Part shown: piece after piece, positions 49,883 through 57,634 of the stretch | Position numbering within the stretch: the first letter of the stretch is position 1 | Layout of the letters: each line of letters starts with the position of its first letter | Assembly (NCBI RefSeq): GCF_900091555.1 | Contig: NZ_FMCX01000013.1 | Coordinates: 25,442 to 89,441, forward strand | From: Micromonospora mirobrigensis | GTDB taxonomy: Bacteria; Actinomycetota; Actinomycetes; Mycobacteriales; Micromonosporaceae | DNA length: 64,000 nt | Direction of reading: 5' to 3' | Position numbers and translations under genes: made by a program | Notes under the pieces: generated by a model | What the model saw: only the letters and a program-made list of their open reading frames with translations | What the model was told of the DNA's origin: nothing | The model's database searches: none

Positions 49883-50476
49883 ATGGAAAATAATCGTAGT
49901 ATTTCGGGGATTCACGGCAAGAAGTGGTTGGCTCCGGTCGCAAGAGCCGCTGCTGCCTCCCTCCTGACGGTGTCGGGGGTCGCAGTGGTGCAGGCGGGGA
50001 CGCCCACGGGAGCTGAGGCGGCGAATGCCTGCTTCCTGGGCAACTACAACGCCTTGGGAGATTCAGAGGTCAACAGGAGCGGCTCGACCGGCGACACGCG
50101 GTACCCGGCGACCCTGCACGGTAAGACGGTGCACCTATACACCAATGTCGCCAACGCTTCGGTGGTCGCGACCGTCGACGGTGCCAGCACCGGGGACGTG
50201 GTGTCCATCGACCGCTCGGTCTTCCGGGTGAGCGGAACCGCAGACCACTACTTCAAGACCACCGCGCAGATCCAGGCGCTGGGCACGTGGGACTACTGCG
50301 AGAAAACGGCTACCAGCAGTGGCAAGCTGACGTCGAAGAGAATTGACGGGGCGCACCACTACGTCCGGGTCTGCCTCCGTCACTCGGGTGCTCTTCAGTG
50401 CACCAACGTGTGGTACGGCGACAACGACGACGAGGCGGGTGACATCAGCCGTCGGCCGGGCGACACCACGCCGTAG
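49883..50476 (+). CDS. Secreted hypothetical protein, 197 aa, probably leaderless
   Basis: A long signal peptide is visible: GKKWLAPVARAAAASLLTVS, then GVAVVQAGTPTGAEA with cleavage near residue 46. The mature part is beta-rich, with HGKTVHLYTNVANASVVATV and IDGAHHYVRVCLRHSGALQC, and has four cysteines that could make two disulphides. No domain is recognised. The first codons (MENNRS) are AT-rich, unlike the rest of the genome, and no ribosome site precedes the ATG, which fits translation of a leaderless mRNA. It faces another small secreted-protein gene across a hairpin. Confidence 0.75.
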   Translation: MENNRSISGIHGKKWLAPVARAAAASLLTVSGVAVVQAGTPTGAEAANACFLGNYNALGDSEVNRSGSTGDTRYPATLHGKTVHLYTNVANASVVATVDGASTGDVVSIDRSVFRVSGTADHYFKTTAQIQALGTWDYCEKTATSSGKLTSKRIDGAHHYVRVCLRHSGALQCTNVWYGDNDDEAGDISRRPGDTTP

Positions 50477-50581
50477 CCCGAACCGTCCGTTCGGATCCGG
50501 GGCCGCCTGCTTGCGCGGTGGAAGCGGGCGGTCCTGCACGGTACGCCGTCCTCGGGCCGGCGTCCGCTCCGGCTGACCGGC

Positions 50582-50647
50582 CGGCCGTGCCACGTCCCGC
50601 CGGAGGGGGAACCCGCCTCGGGCCGGGTGGGATCGATGGCACGGCCG
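50582..50647. terminator. Inverted repeat between two convergent secreted-protein genes
   Basis: CGGCCGTGCCA at 50582-50592 is the exact reverse complement of TGGCACGGCCG at 50637-50647, with a 44-base loop that is itself GC-rich. It lies between two convergent stops. The long loop makes this weaker than the other terminators. Confidence 0.4.
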
Positions 50648-50675
50648 ATCGGTGCCGCGAACTAGCGGCCGTCGC

Positions 50676-51074
50676 TCACTTGCAGCTGCTGGGGCTGGTC
50701 CCGTTGTCCCGGAGGTAGCCGTCGACGTTCACCGAGAAGCTGTTGTAGTAGCAGCCGCCGCTCATCGGGGCGCTGATCGGCGAGTGGTGCCCGGAGTAAC
50801 ACCCGTCGGTCCGCGACGCCACCAGGCTGCCGCCGCTCTTGAACAGCCCCATGACGATGGAGCACCTGCCGCCGAGGCTGCCGCGGGTGTTGACGTAGAT
50901 GTCGCCGTACACCCGGATGCCGTTGTCCGAGCTGCAGACACCCACGTTCCAGCCGTTGCGGCTGTAGTCGGTGCAGCCGCCGCCGTACGCCATCGCGGGC
51001 GAGGGGGTGATCGCCAGCCCCGCCACCGTGGCGAGACCGGTCAGCGCGACGATCGTTGAGTTGCGGATGCCCAT
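50676..51074 (-). CDS. Small secreted hypothetical protein, 132 aa
   Basis: The signal peptide is GIRNSTIVALTGLATVAGLA with cleavage after a PAMA site near residue 29. The mature protein is about 100 residues, rich in Gly, Ser, Tyr and Cys (six cysteines), for example GGCTDYSRNGWNVGVCSSDN and GGRCSIVMGLFKSGGS. This suggests a compact disulphide-bonded secreted domain, perhaps a surface or toxin-like protein. I do not recognise the family. GGGAGGG stands before the ATG at 51074. Confidence 0.7.
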   Translation of the reverse strand: MGIRNSTIVALTGLATVAGLAITPSPAMAYGGGCTDYSRNGWNVGVCSSDNGIRVYGDIYVNTRGSLGGRCSIVMGLFKSGGSLVASRTDGCYSGHHSPISAPMSGGCYYNSFSVNVDGYLRDNGTSPSSCK

Positions 51075-51180
51075 GGGCCCTCCCGTGTCCGTTCCCGACG
51101 CCCTGTCGGGACGTGCGGCGGGCACGTTAGCAGCCGGCGGGTCGGGCCGTTGTCCCGTCGAACGACGACGGTCGCCGGGG

Positions 51181-52173
51181 TCAGGAGACGGTGGCCGACA
51201 CGCCGCGGGCCTCCAGGGCCTGCCGGTAGAGCCGGCCGGCCCGGTACGACGAGCGCACCAGCGGGCCGCTCATCACCCCGGCGAAGCCGATCTCCTCGGC
51301 CTCCTCGCGCAGCTCGACGAACTCCTCCGGCTTGACCCAGCGGGTCACCGGGTGGTGCCGGGGGGAGGGGCGCAGGTACTGCGTGATGGTGATCAGCTCG
51401 CAGCCGGCGGAGTGCAGGTCGCGCAGCGCCTGGGAGACCTCGGCCCGCTCCTCGCCCATGCCGAGGATCAGGTTGCTCTTGGTGACCAGCCCGTCGGCGC
51501 GGGCCTGCCGGATCACGTCCAGCGAACGCTCGTAGCGGAACGCCGGCCGGATCCGCTTGAAGATCCGCGGCACCGTCTCGACGTTGTGCGCGAGCACCTC
51601 GGGGCGGGAGCCGAACACCTCGGCCAGCTGCTCCGGGACCGCGTTGAAGTCGGGGATCAGCAGCTCGACGCCGCAGCCCGGCTGGAGGGCGTGGATCTGC
51701 CGGACCGTCTCGGCATAGAGCCAGGCGCCGCCGTCGGGCAGGTCGTCGCGGGCGACACCGGTGATGGTGGCGTAGCGCAGCCCCATCGAGACCACCGACT
51801 CGGCGACCCGGCGCGGCTCGTCGGCGTCGAACTCGGCCGGCTTGCCGGTGTCGATCTGGCAGAAGTCGCAGCGCCGGGTGCACTGGTCGCCGCCGATGAG
51901 GAAGGTGGCCTCCCGGTCCTCCCAACACTCGTAGATGTTGGGACAGCCGGCCTCCTGGCACACGGTGTGCAGCCCCTCGCGCGAGACCAGCCCGCGCAAC
52001 TGGGTGTACTCCGGGCCCATCTTGGCCTTGACCTTGATCCACGGCGGCTTGCGCTCGATCGGCGTCTCGGCGTTGCGGGCCTCGATCCGCAGCAGCCGTC
52101 GCCCCTCGGGGGCGGCCGTCGCGGTACGAGTGGCCTGCGGCGTCGTCGTCGGCGCGGAGTGCTCGATCGTCAC
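51181..52173 (-). CDS. lipA: Lipoyl synthase (radical SAM)
   Basis: The 330-residue protein has the two iron-sulphur cluster motifs of LipA: CQEAGCPNIYEC for the auxiliary cluster and CTRRCDFCQ for the radical-SAM cluster, followed by ITGVARDDLPDGGAWL and the C-terminal RSSYRAG with the serine ligand. It inserts two sulphurs into octanoyl groups on lipoate-dependent enzymes, after LipB attaches the octanoyl group. The GTG at 52173 is chosen for length. LipB is encoded about 5 kb further right in the same direction. Confidence 0.96.
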   Translation of the reverse strand: MTIEHSAPTTTPQATRTATAAPEGRRLLRIEARNAETPIERKPPWIKVKAKMGPEYTQLRGLVSREGLHTVCQEAGCPNIYECWEDREATFLIGGDQCTRRCDFCQIDTGKPAEFDADEPRRVAESVVSMGLRYATITGVARDDLPDGGAWLYAETVRQIHALQPGCGVELLIPDFNAVPEQLAEVFGSRPEVLAHNVETVPRIFKRIRPAFRYERSLDVIRQARADGLVTKSNLILGMGEERAEVSQALRDLHSAGCELITITQYLRPSPRHHPVTRWVKPEEFVELREEAEEIGFAGVMSGPLVRSSYRAGRLYRQALEARGVSATVS

Positions 52174-52274
52174 AAAACCGAGCCTACGCCGGACGAGGGC
52201 CGTCGATGAACGTCGGGCGACCGGCGTCACGCCACAGACCTTGTGACACCGGACACCAGCACCCCGAAATCCCC

Positions 52275-52304
52275 GTTACAGCGCCGGGGCGGCGGTGCTA
52301 GCGT
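52275..52304 (+). promoter_or_regulatory. Candidate promoter of the T-box leader
   Basis: GTTACA at 52275-52280 (four of six matches to TTGACA) is followed after 18 bases by TAGCGT at 52299-52304, a good actinobacterial -10. The predicted start, about 52311, agrees within two bases with the first paired base of stem I. Confidence 0.5.
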
Positions 52305-52308
52305 GCCG

Positions 52309-52642
52309 GCACGGCTGTGACGGAGACGAGTACCGCTCCGACCCGCCGGTGCAGAGAGCCGCCGAGGTGCTGGGAGGCGGTCCGGCGCCGGGGCGCGAAG
52401 ACCCTCCCGAGCCGCGGGAAGAACAGCTGACGTGCAAGGAAGGGCCCCCTCTTAACACTTCCGGTATAGGAAGGGCCCCCTCTTAACACCTCAGCCCAGT
52501 AGAACCCGCCCGGCTGGCCCCGGTGAAAAGGCGACCAACGAGGCTCCCGGGAAACCGGGGGCGAAGGTGTGGTGGCACCGCGAGGACCCGCTCGCCCACA
52601 CCTCCCGGGATCGCGTTGCGATCGAACGAGGAGGTAACCGCC
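52309..52642 (+). promoter_or_regulatory. Translational T-box riboswitch controlling the aspartyl-tRNA synthetase gene
   Basis: Stem I closes between 52309-52318 and 52423-52435: ten base pairs (GCACG with CGTGC, GCTGT with ACAGC) around a three-base bulge. Its distal part has the AGAGAGCCGCCG…GGGAGGCGG pattern of stem I (52351-52380). The T-box TGGCACCGCG is at 52573-52582, within the antisequestrator helix 52565-52572 (AGGTGTGG) with 52596-52603. The alternative fold pairs ACCTCC (52600-52605) with the ribosome site GGAGGT (52630-52635), with GATCGC-GTT-GCGATC stacked inside. Uncharged tRNA would thus open translation. A GAC codon at 52400-52402 is a candidate Asp specifier. Confidence 0.88.
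52437..52489 (+). repeat. GGGGCCCC/TTAAC repeat, copy A, inside the T-box
   Basis: Two identical 22-base units (AGGAAGGGCCCCCTCTTAAC plus AC) at 52437-52458 and 52468-52489 are separated by TTCCGGTAT. They lie exactly between the closing base of stem I and the CCAGTAGAACC segment that begins stem II of the riboswitch. The same bipartite structure, in the other orientation, occurs at 53936-53985, and again at 60859-60935. Confidence 0.85.
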
Positions 52643-53929
52643 ATGCAACGCATCCTCTCCGCCCAGCTCCCCGCCCACGTCGGCGCGACCGTGCGGGTCG
52701 CCGGCTGGGTGCACCGCCGCCGGCTGCTCAAGTCGGTGGCCTTCCTGATCGTCCGGGACGCCACCGGTCTCACCCAGGTGGTGGTCGCCGCGCCCGCCGT
52801 GCGCGCGCAGGTCGAGGCGCTCACCGAGGAGACCGTCGTCGAGGTCGTCGGCACGGTCGTCACGAACGAGACCGCGCCCGCCGGGGTCGAGCTGACCGAC
52901 CCGACGGTACGTCCGCTCGGTGACGCCGCCGTGCCGCCGCCGTTCGACCTGTACCGGCCAGTGCTCGCCGCCGGCCTGTCCACCCAGCTCGACCACGCGC
53001 CGACGGCGCTGCGGCACCCGACCCGGTCGGCGTCGCTGCGGATCTCGGCGGCGGCGGTGGCCGGTTTCCGGGCCACGCTGGACGCCCGCGGCCACACCGA
53101 GATCCACACCCCGAAGGTGGTCGCCTCGTCCACCGAGAGCGGGGCGAACGTCTTCGCGCTGGACTGGTTCGGCCGGCCCGCGTACCTGGCGCAGTCGCCG
53201 CAGTTCTACAAGCAGCTCATGGTGGGCGTCTTCGAGCGGGTGTACGAGGTGGGGCCGGTGTTCCGGGCCGAGCCGCACGACACCGCCCGGCACCTGGCGC
53301 AGTACACCTCGCTCGACGTGGAGCTGGGCTTCGTCGCCGACCATCGGGACGTGATGGTGGTGCTGCGGGACACACTGGCCGGGATGCTCGACGCGGTCCG
53401 GGAGCGGGCCGGCGGCGCGCTGGCCACCCTCGCGGTCGAGGCGCCCGAGGTGCCGGCGGAGATCCCCGCGGTGCACTTCACCGAGGCGTTGGAGATCGCC
53501 GGGGCGCCGGCCGACGAGCCGGACCTGGCCCCGGCGCACGAGCGGGCGCTGGGGGAGTGGGCGCGGCGCGAGCACGGGTCGGAGTTCCTCTTCGTCACTG
53601 GCTACCCGATGGCGAAGCGGCCGTTCTACACCCATCCGGACCCGGCTCGGCCGGCGTACTCGAACGGGTTCGACCTGTTGTTCCGCGGCCTGGAGCTGGT
53701 CACCGGCGGGCAGCGGCTGCACCGGCACGCCGACTACCTGGCGGCGCTGGCCGCGCGGGGCGAGCCGGTCGAGCCGTACGCCGGCTACCTGGACGCGTTC
53801 CGGCACGGGATGCCGCCGCACGGCGGTTTCGCGATCGGCCTGGAACGCTTCGTCGCCCGGCTGACCGGCGCGGCGAACGTCCGCGAGGTGACCGCCTTCC
53901 CGCGCGACCTGCACCGGCTCACGCCCTGA
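52643..53929 (+). CDS. aspS: Archaeal-type (non-discriminating) aspartate--tRNA(Asp/Asn) ligase
   Basis: The 428-residue protein lacks the bacterial GAD insertion and has the archaeal/eukaryotic layout: an OB-fold anticodon domain (VRVAGWVHRRRLLKSVAFLI), then QSPQFYKQLMVGVFERVYEV, motif 2 with GPVFRAEPHDTARH, and motif 3 GGFAIGLERFVARLTG. It charges tRNA(Asp) and perhaps tRNA(Asn). A standard bacterial AspRS is expected elsewhere in the genome. Gene start is fixed by GAGGAGGT seven bases before the ATG, the same site that the T-box masks. It is probably made in greater amount when aspartyl- or asparaginyl-tRNA runs short. Confidence 0.85.
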   Translation: MQRILSAQLPAHVGATVRVAGWVHRRRLLKSVAFLIVRDATGLTQVVVAAPAVRAQVEALTEETVVEVVGTVVTNETAPAGVELTDPTVRPLGDAAVPPPFDLYRPVLAAGLSTQLDHAPTALRHPTRSASLRISAAAVAGFRATLDARGHTEIHTPKVVASSTESGANVFALDWFGRPAYLAQSPQFYKQLMVGVFERVYEVGPVFRAEPHDTARHLAQYTSLDVELGFVADHRDVMVVLRDTLAGMLDAVRERAGGALATLAVEAPEVPAEIPAVHFTEALEIAGAPADEPDLAPAHERALGEWARREHGSEFLFVTGYPMAKRPFYTHPDPARPAYSNGFDLLFRGLELVTGGQRLHRHADYLAALAARGEPVEPYAGYLDAFRHGMPPHGGFAIGLERFVARLTGAANVREVTAFPRDLHRLTP

Positions 53930-53935
53930 CCGCCT

Positions 53936-53985
53936 GTTAAGAAGGGGCCCCTGCTATACCGGAGGCGTTAACAAGGGGCCCCTCC
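53936..53985. repeat. GGGGCCCC/TTAAC repeat, copy B, between convergent genes
   Basis: Units at 53936-53954 (GTTAAGAAGGGGCCCCTGC) and 53967-53985 (GTTAACAAGGGGCCCCTCC) flank TATACCGGAGGC, the reverse complement of the copy A spacer with small changes. It fills the 63-base gap between the aspS and nadE stops and may act as their terminator. Confidence 0.85.
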
Positions 53986-53992
53986 TTGCGCC

Positions 53993-54820
53993 TCAGGCGG
54001 GGGCGATGGGGAGCTGGCGCTTGTGGTCGGTGGCGCGGTAGCGGGCCACCAGCGCCGCCTCCACCTCCGCGGGCACCGGCCGGCCCTCCAGGTAGTCGTC
54101 GATCTGCTCGTAGGTCAGCCCGAGGGCGTCCTCGTCGAGCCTGCCCGGGGCCAGGCTCTCCAGGTCGGCCGTCGGCGCCTTGCCGACCAGCTCGGCCGGG
54201 GCGCCCAGCTCGGCGGCGACCGCCCGGACCCGCCGCTTGGTCAGCCCGGTCAGCGGTACGACGTCCGCCGCCCCGTCGCCGTGCTTGGTGAAGAAACCGG
54301 TCACCGCCTCGGCCGCGTGGTCGGTGCCGACGACCAGCCCGGCGCTCGCCCCGGCCACCGCGTACTGGGCGATCATCCGCTGGCGGGCCTTGACGTTGCC
54401 GTGCACGAAGTCCTGCTGGGCGGCGTCGCGGAAGGTCAGCCCGGCGGCCAGCAGCGCGTCCAGGGCGGCGTCGCTGGCCGGCCGGACGTCGACGGTGAGC
54501 ACCCGGTCGGGCTTGATGAAGTCCAGCGCCGCCCGGGCGTGGTGCTCGTCGGCCTGCACCCCGTACGGCAGCCGCATGGCCACGAACTCGCATCTGTGGC
54601 CGGCGTCGCGGGCGCGTTCCACCGCCAGTTGGCAGAGCCGGCCGGCGGTGGTCGAGTCAACGCCGCCGCTGATCCCGAGGACCAGGGTCCGCAGCCCGGT
54701 GTCGACCAGCCGGTCGGCGAGGAAGACCACCCGCCGCTCGATCTCCCGCGCCGCGTCGAAGGTCGGCGACACGTGCAGCTCCTCGGCGATCTGCCGCTGC
54801 GGTGACATCACGTCGGTCAT
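53993..54820 (-). CDS. nadE2: Ammonia-dependent NAD+ synthetase
   Basis: The 275-residue protein equals E. coli NadE in length and pattern: SPTFDAAREIERRVVFLADR, the PP-loop GISGGVDSTTAGRLCQLA, YGVQADEHHA, VHGNVKARQRMIAQYA, GTDHAAEAVTGFFTKHGDGAAD and KAPTADLE. It has no nitrilase domain and so uses free ammonia. The symbol nadE2 is only to separate it from the glutamine-dependent enzyme encoded at 22122-23879. Having both forms in one genome is uncommon. Confidence 0.92.
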   Translation of the reverse strand: MTDVMSPQRQIAEELHVSPTFDAAREIERRVVFLADRLVDTGLRTLVLGISGGVDSTTAGRLCQLAVERARDAGHRCEFVAMRLPYGVQADEHHARAALDFIKPDRVLTVDVRPASDAALDALLAAGLTFRDAAQQDFVHGNVKARQRMIAQYAVAGASAGLVVGTDHAAEAVTGFFTKHGDGAADVVPLTGLTKRRVRAVAAELGAPAELVGKAPTADLESLAPGRLDEDALGLTYEQIDDYLEGRPVPAEVEAALVARYRATDHKRQLPIAPA

Positions 54821-54856
54821 CAGGGGGTCCTTCCCGGTTGAGGGGGGCGAGCGGGT

Positions 54857-55249
54857 TCAGGCGGGGCCGAGCAGGTCCCACGGGTTGCCGGCGAGGTCCC
54901 GGAAGACGGCCACCCGGCCGTACGGCTCGGTGCGCGGCGGCTTCACGAACTCGACCCTCGCCTCGACCATCCGGCGGTAGGTGGCGTCGAAGTCGTCGAC
55001 CTGGAGGAAGAAGCCGACCCGGCCGTGGGTCTGGTCGCCCACCGCGCCCTGCTGCCGCTCACCGTCGGCGCGGGCCAGCAGCAGGCCGGTGCCCCCGCCC
55101 GGCGGACGGACCACCACCCAGCGCTTGGGGCGGCCGTCGTTGGTCTGCGAGGGCTTGTCCTCGACCAGTTCGAAGCCGAGCACCTCGGTGAAGAAGTCGA
55201 TCGCGGGGTCGTAGTCGGCGACCACGAGGGTGACCAGGTCGATGCGCAC
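54857..55249 (-). CDS. VOC family protein, 130 aa
   Basis: The product has typical VOC ends: MRIDLVTLVVADYDPAIDFF, then EVLGFELVEDKP, and VGFFLQVDDFDATYRRMVEA, closing with RVAVFRDLAGNPWDLLGP. The metal-site His and Glu are present. The gene begins 11 bases after the ECF42 sigma-factor stop on the same strand, so it belongs to that operon. Proteins of the VOC/glyoxalase type often accompany ECF42-DGPF pairs. The substrate is not known. Confidence 0.82.
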   Translation of the reverse strand: MRIDLVTLVVADYDPAIDFFTEVLGFELVEDKPSQTNDGRPKRWVVVRPPGGGTGLLLARADGERQQGAVGDQTHGRVGFFLQVDDFDATYRRMVEARVEFVKPPRTEPYGRVAVFRDLAGNPWDLLGPA

Positions 55250-55259
55250 CCCCAGCAGG

Positions 55260-56492
55260 TTACGCGGGCAGGCCGGCCCGGCGGCGGCGCAGGTGCGCGG
55301 CCTGCGGTCCGCTCAGCTCCAGGGCCAGCGCCCGGTCGTACGCGTCCGCCGCCTCCGCCGGCCGGTCCAGGCGGCGCAGCAGCTCGGCCCGGGTGGCGTG
55401 CCACCACGGGTAGCCGGTGAGCCCGGCCACGGCGTCGACCAGGGCCAGCCCGGCCCCGGGCCCGTCCCGTTCGGCCACCGCCGCCGCCCGGTTCAGCCGG
55501 ACCACCGGCGTGTCGTGCACGGTCAGCAGCACGTCGTACCAGGAGACCACCGCGTCCCACGGGGTCCGGTCGTATGCCGGGGCGAGGGCGTGGCAGGCGG
55601 CGATCGCGGCCTGGACGACGTACCGGTCGGGGTGGTCCGGGGTGCGGCGCAGGGCCCGCCCGACCAGCTCCACCCCGGCGACGATCGCGGCCCGGTCCCA
55701 GCGTGACCGGTCCTGCTCGGCGAGGAGCAGCAGCCGGCCGTCCGGGCCGGTGCGGGCCGCCCGCCGGGAGTCCTGGAGCAGCAGCAGGGCGAGCAGCCCG
55801 AGCACGGTCGGCTCGTCCGGCATCAACTCGACGAGCAGCCGGGCCAGGCGCAGCGCCTCGTCGGCGAGCGCGACCCGGACCAGGTCCTCGCCCGCGCCGG
55901 CCGCGTACCCCTCGTTGAAGATCAGGTAGACCGTGGTCGCGACGCCGGTGAGCCGATCGGGCAACTCCTCGGCCTCCGGCACGCGGTAGGGGATCCGGGC
56001 CCGGGTGATCTTCTGCTTGGCCCGGGTGAGCCGCTTGGCCAGGGTCGCCTCGGGCAGCAGCAGCGCCCGGGCGGCCTCGGCGGTGCTCAGCCCGCCGAGG
56101 GTCCGCAGCGCCAGGGCCACCTGCGCGTCCAGGGAGAGCGCGGGGTGGCAGCAGGTGAAGACCAGCCGCAGCAGGTCGTCGCGGACCGTCGCGGGCGGCT
56201 CGGGCTCGGGGTCGAACAGGACCACCGCCGCCGCCTCCTTGACCGCCCGGTTCGCCTCCCGGCGGATCAGGTCCACCGCCCGCCGCCGGGCCACCACCAG
56301 CAGCCAGGCCCGCGGATTGTCCGGTACGCCGTCGCGCGGCCAGCACTCCAGCGCGCGGAGCGCCGCGTCCTGGGTGGCGTCCTCGGCCAGGTCCAGGCTG
56401 CCGGTGACGCGGACCAGCGTGGCGAGGATGCGGGCCCGCTCGTCGCGGACCACGCGCGCCACCGCCGCGTCACCGGGCAGCACGGACGGCAC
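55260..56492 (-). CDS. ECF42-type sigma factor with C-terminal TPR-like extension
   Basis: The 410-residue protein carries sigma region 2 (DLAEDATQDAALRALECWPR, then NPRAWLLVVARRRAVDLIRR) and region 4 (LGGLSTAEAARALLLPEATL, then AKRLTRAKQKI) in the first 190 residues, followed by a 220-residue helical extension with VYLIFNEGYAAGAGEDLVR and TPR-like repeats (DUF6596 type). ECF42 factors have no anti-sigma factor; the extension controls activity. They are nearly always encoded next to DGPF proteins, as here. GTG start; a second GTG three codons later is possible. Confidence 0.9.
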   Translation of the reverse strand: MPSVLPGDAAVARVVRDERARILATLVRVTGSLDLAEDATQDAALRALECWPRDGVPDNPRAWLLVVARRRAVDLIRREANRAVKEAAAVVLFDPEPEPPATVRDDLLRLVFTCCHPALSLDAQVALALRTLGGLSTAEAARALLLPEATLAKRLTRAKQKITRARIPYRVPEAEELPDRLTGVATTVYLIFNEGYAAGAGEDLVRVALADEALRLARLLVELMPDEPTVLGLLALLLLQDSRRAARTGPDGRLLLLAEQDRSRWDRAAIVAGVELVGRALRRTPDHPDRYVVQAAIAACHALAPAYDRTPWDAVVSWYDVLLTVHDTPVVRLNRAAAVAERDGPGAGLALVDAVAGLTGYPWWHATRAELLRRLDRPAEAADAYDRALALELSGPQAAHLRRRRAGLPA

Positions 56493-56493
56493 G

Positions 56494-56838
56494 TCAGAAC
56501 TCGATGACCGGCCGGACCTCCACCGCGCCGGCCCAGGCCGCCGGGATGGTCGCGGCGACCTTGACGGCCTCGTCCAGGTCCGCGCACTCCAGCAGGTAGA
56601 AGCCCGTCAGGGCCTCCTTGGTCTCGGCGTACGGGCCGTCGGTGGTGAGGATGTCGCCGCCCTTGCCGCCGCTGACGCGGACGGTCGTGGCGGTTGACGT
56701 CTGGTACAGGGCGTTGCCGCCCCGGATGACCGCCGCGGCGGCGGCCCCGAACTCGTTGTACTCCTTCATCTCCTCGGCGTACTCCGGCCGGGTCCAGTCG
56801 ACGTCGGCGCTGTAGATGAGGGCGGCGTACATGGGCAT
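56494..56838 (-). CDS. DGPF (YCII-related) protein
   Basis: The 114-residue product is a YCII-like ferredoxin-fold domain with the defining TTDGPYAETKEALTGFYLLE stretch and an MYAALIYSADVDWTRPEYAE start. DGPF proteins form dimers and are the usual neighbours of ECF42 sigma factors, probably as targets of the regulon. The stop is two bases before the sigma-factor GTG. Whether it is an enzyme or a stress protein is not settled. Confidence 0.88.
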   Translation of the reverse strand: MPMYAALIYSADVDWTRPEYAEEMKEYNEFGAAAAAVIRGGNALYQTSTATTVRVSGGKGGDILTTDGPYAETKEALTGFYLLECADLDEAVKVAATIPAAWAGAVEVRPVIEF

Positions 56839-56940
56839 GGTTCGTCTCCTGCGGTCGCGGCCGGCGTGGTCGCCTGGCCTCTCACCATAGGGACGATCGG
56901 CCCGGTGCCCCGCGGGACACCACGGGCGGAGGAGATTCCG

Positions 56941-57582
56941 TCAGGCCGCGACGAGCGTGGCGAGGTGCCGCTCCACCACCGGCAGCACGTCGGCGACGCT
57001 GACCGGGCGGCCCAGCTCGGCGGTGAGCGAGGTGACCCCGGCGTCGCGGATGCCGCACGGGACGATCCGGTCGAAGTACGTCAGGTCGCAGTCACAGTTG
57101 ATCGAGAAGCCGTGCAGGGTCACCCCGCGGGCGACCCGGATGCCGATGGCGGCCACCTTGCGGGCCGGCCCCCGGTCGTCCTCGGGCACCCAGACCCCGC
57201 TGCGCCCCTCGATGCGGCCGGTGGCCAGCCCGAACTCGGCGCAGACGTCGATCAGCAACTGCTCGGTGCGGCGTACGTAGGCGACCACGTCGACCGGGTC
57301 GGGCAGCCTGACGATGGGGTAGCCGACCAGCTGCCCCGGTCCGTGCCAGGTGATCTTGCCGCCGCGGTCGACGTCGACCACCGGGGTGCCGTCCATCGGG
57401 CGGTCCCACGGCTCGGTGCGCTTGCCGGCGGTGTAGACGCTCGGGTGCTCCAGCAGCAGCACGGTGTCGCCCCGCTCGCCCGCCACCACCGCCTCGTGCA
57501 GCCGGCGCTGCTCGTCCCAGGCGGCCAGGTAGTCGAGCTCACCCACGCGGACGGCGCTCAGGCCGGAAGTCGTCGTGCTCAC
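56941..57582 (-). CDS. lipB: Octanoyl-[ACP]:protein octanoyltransferase
   Basis: The 213-residue protein has the LipB motifs: LLLEHPSVYTAGKRTEP, then GGKITWHGPGQLVGYPIVRL and VRKVAAIG-like KVAAIGIRVARGVTLHGFSI, with the catalytic Cys in IVPCGI and the Lys before VAAIG. It transfers the octanoyl group from acyl carrier protein to lipoyl domains, which LipA then sulphurates. The GTG start fits. It is transcribed in the same direction as lipA but with six genes and the T-box region between them, which is more than usual in this lineage. Confidence 0.95.
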   Translation of the reverse strand: MSTTTSGLSAVRVGELDYLAAWDEQRRLHEAVVAGERGDTVLLLEHPSVYTAGKRTEPWDRPMDGTPVVDVDRGGKITWHGPGQLVGYPIVRLPDPVDVVAYVRRTEQLLIDVCAEFGLATGRIEGRSGVWVPEDDRGPARKVAAIGIRVARGVTLHGFSINCDCDLTYFDRIVPCGIRDAGVTSLTAELGRPVSVADVLPVVERHLATLVAA

Positions 57583-57634
57583 CTGCCCAGCCTAGACCCG
57601 TACCCGCCGGTCACCTGGGGTGAGCGACGTTGCG

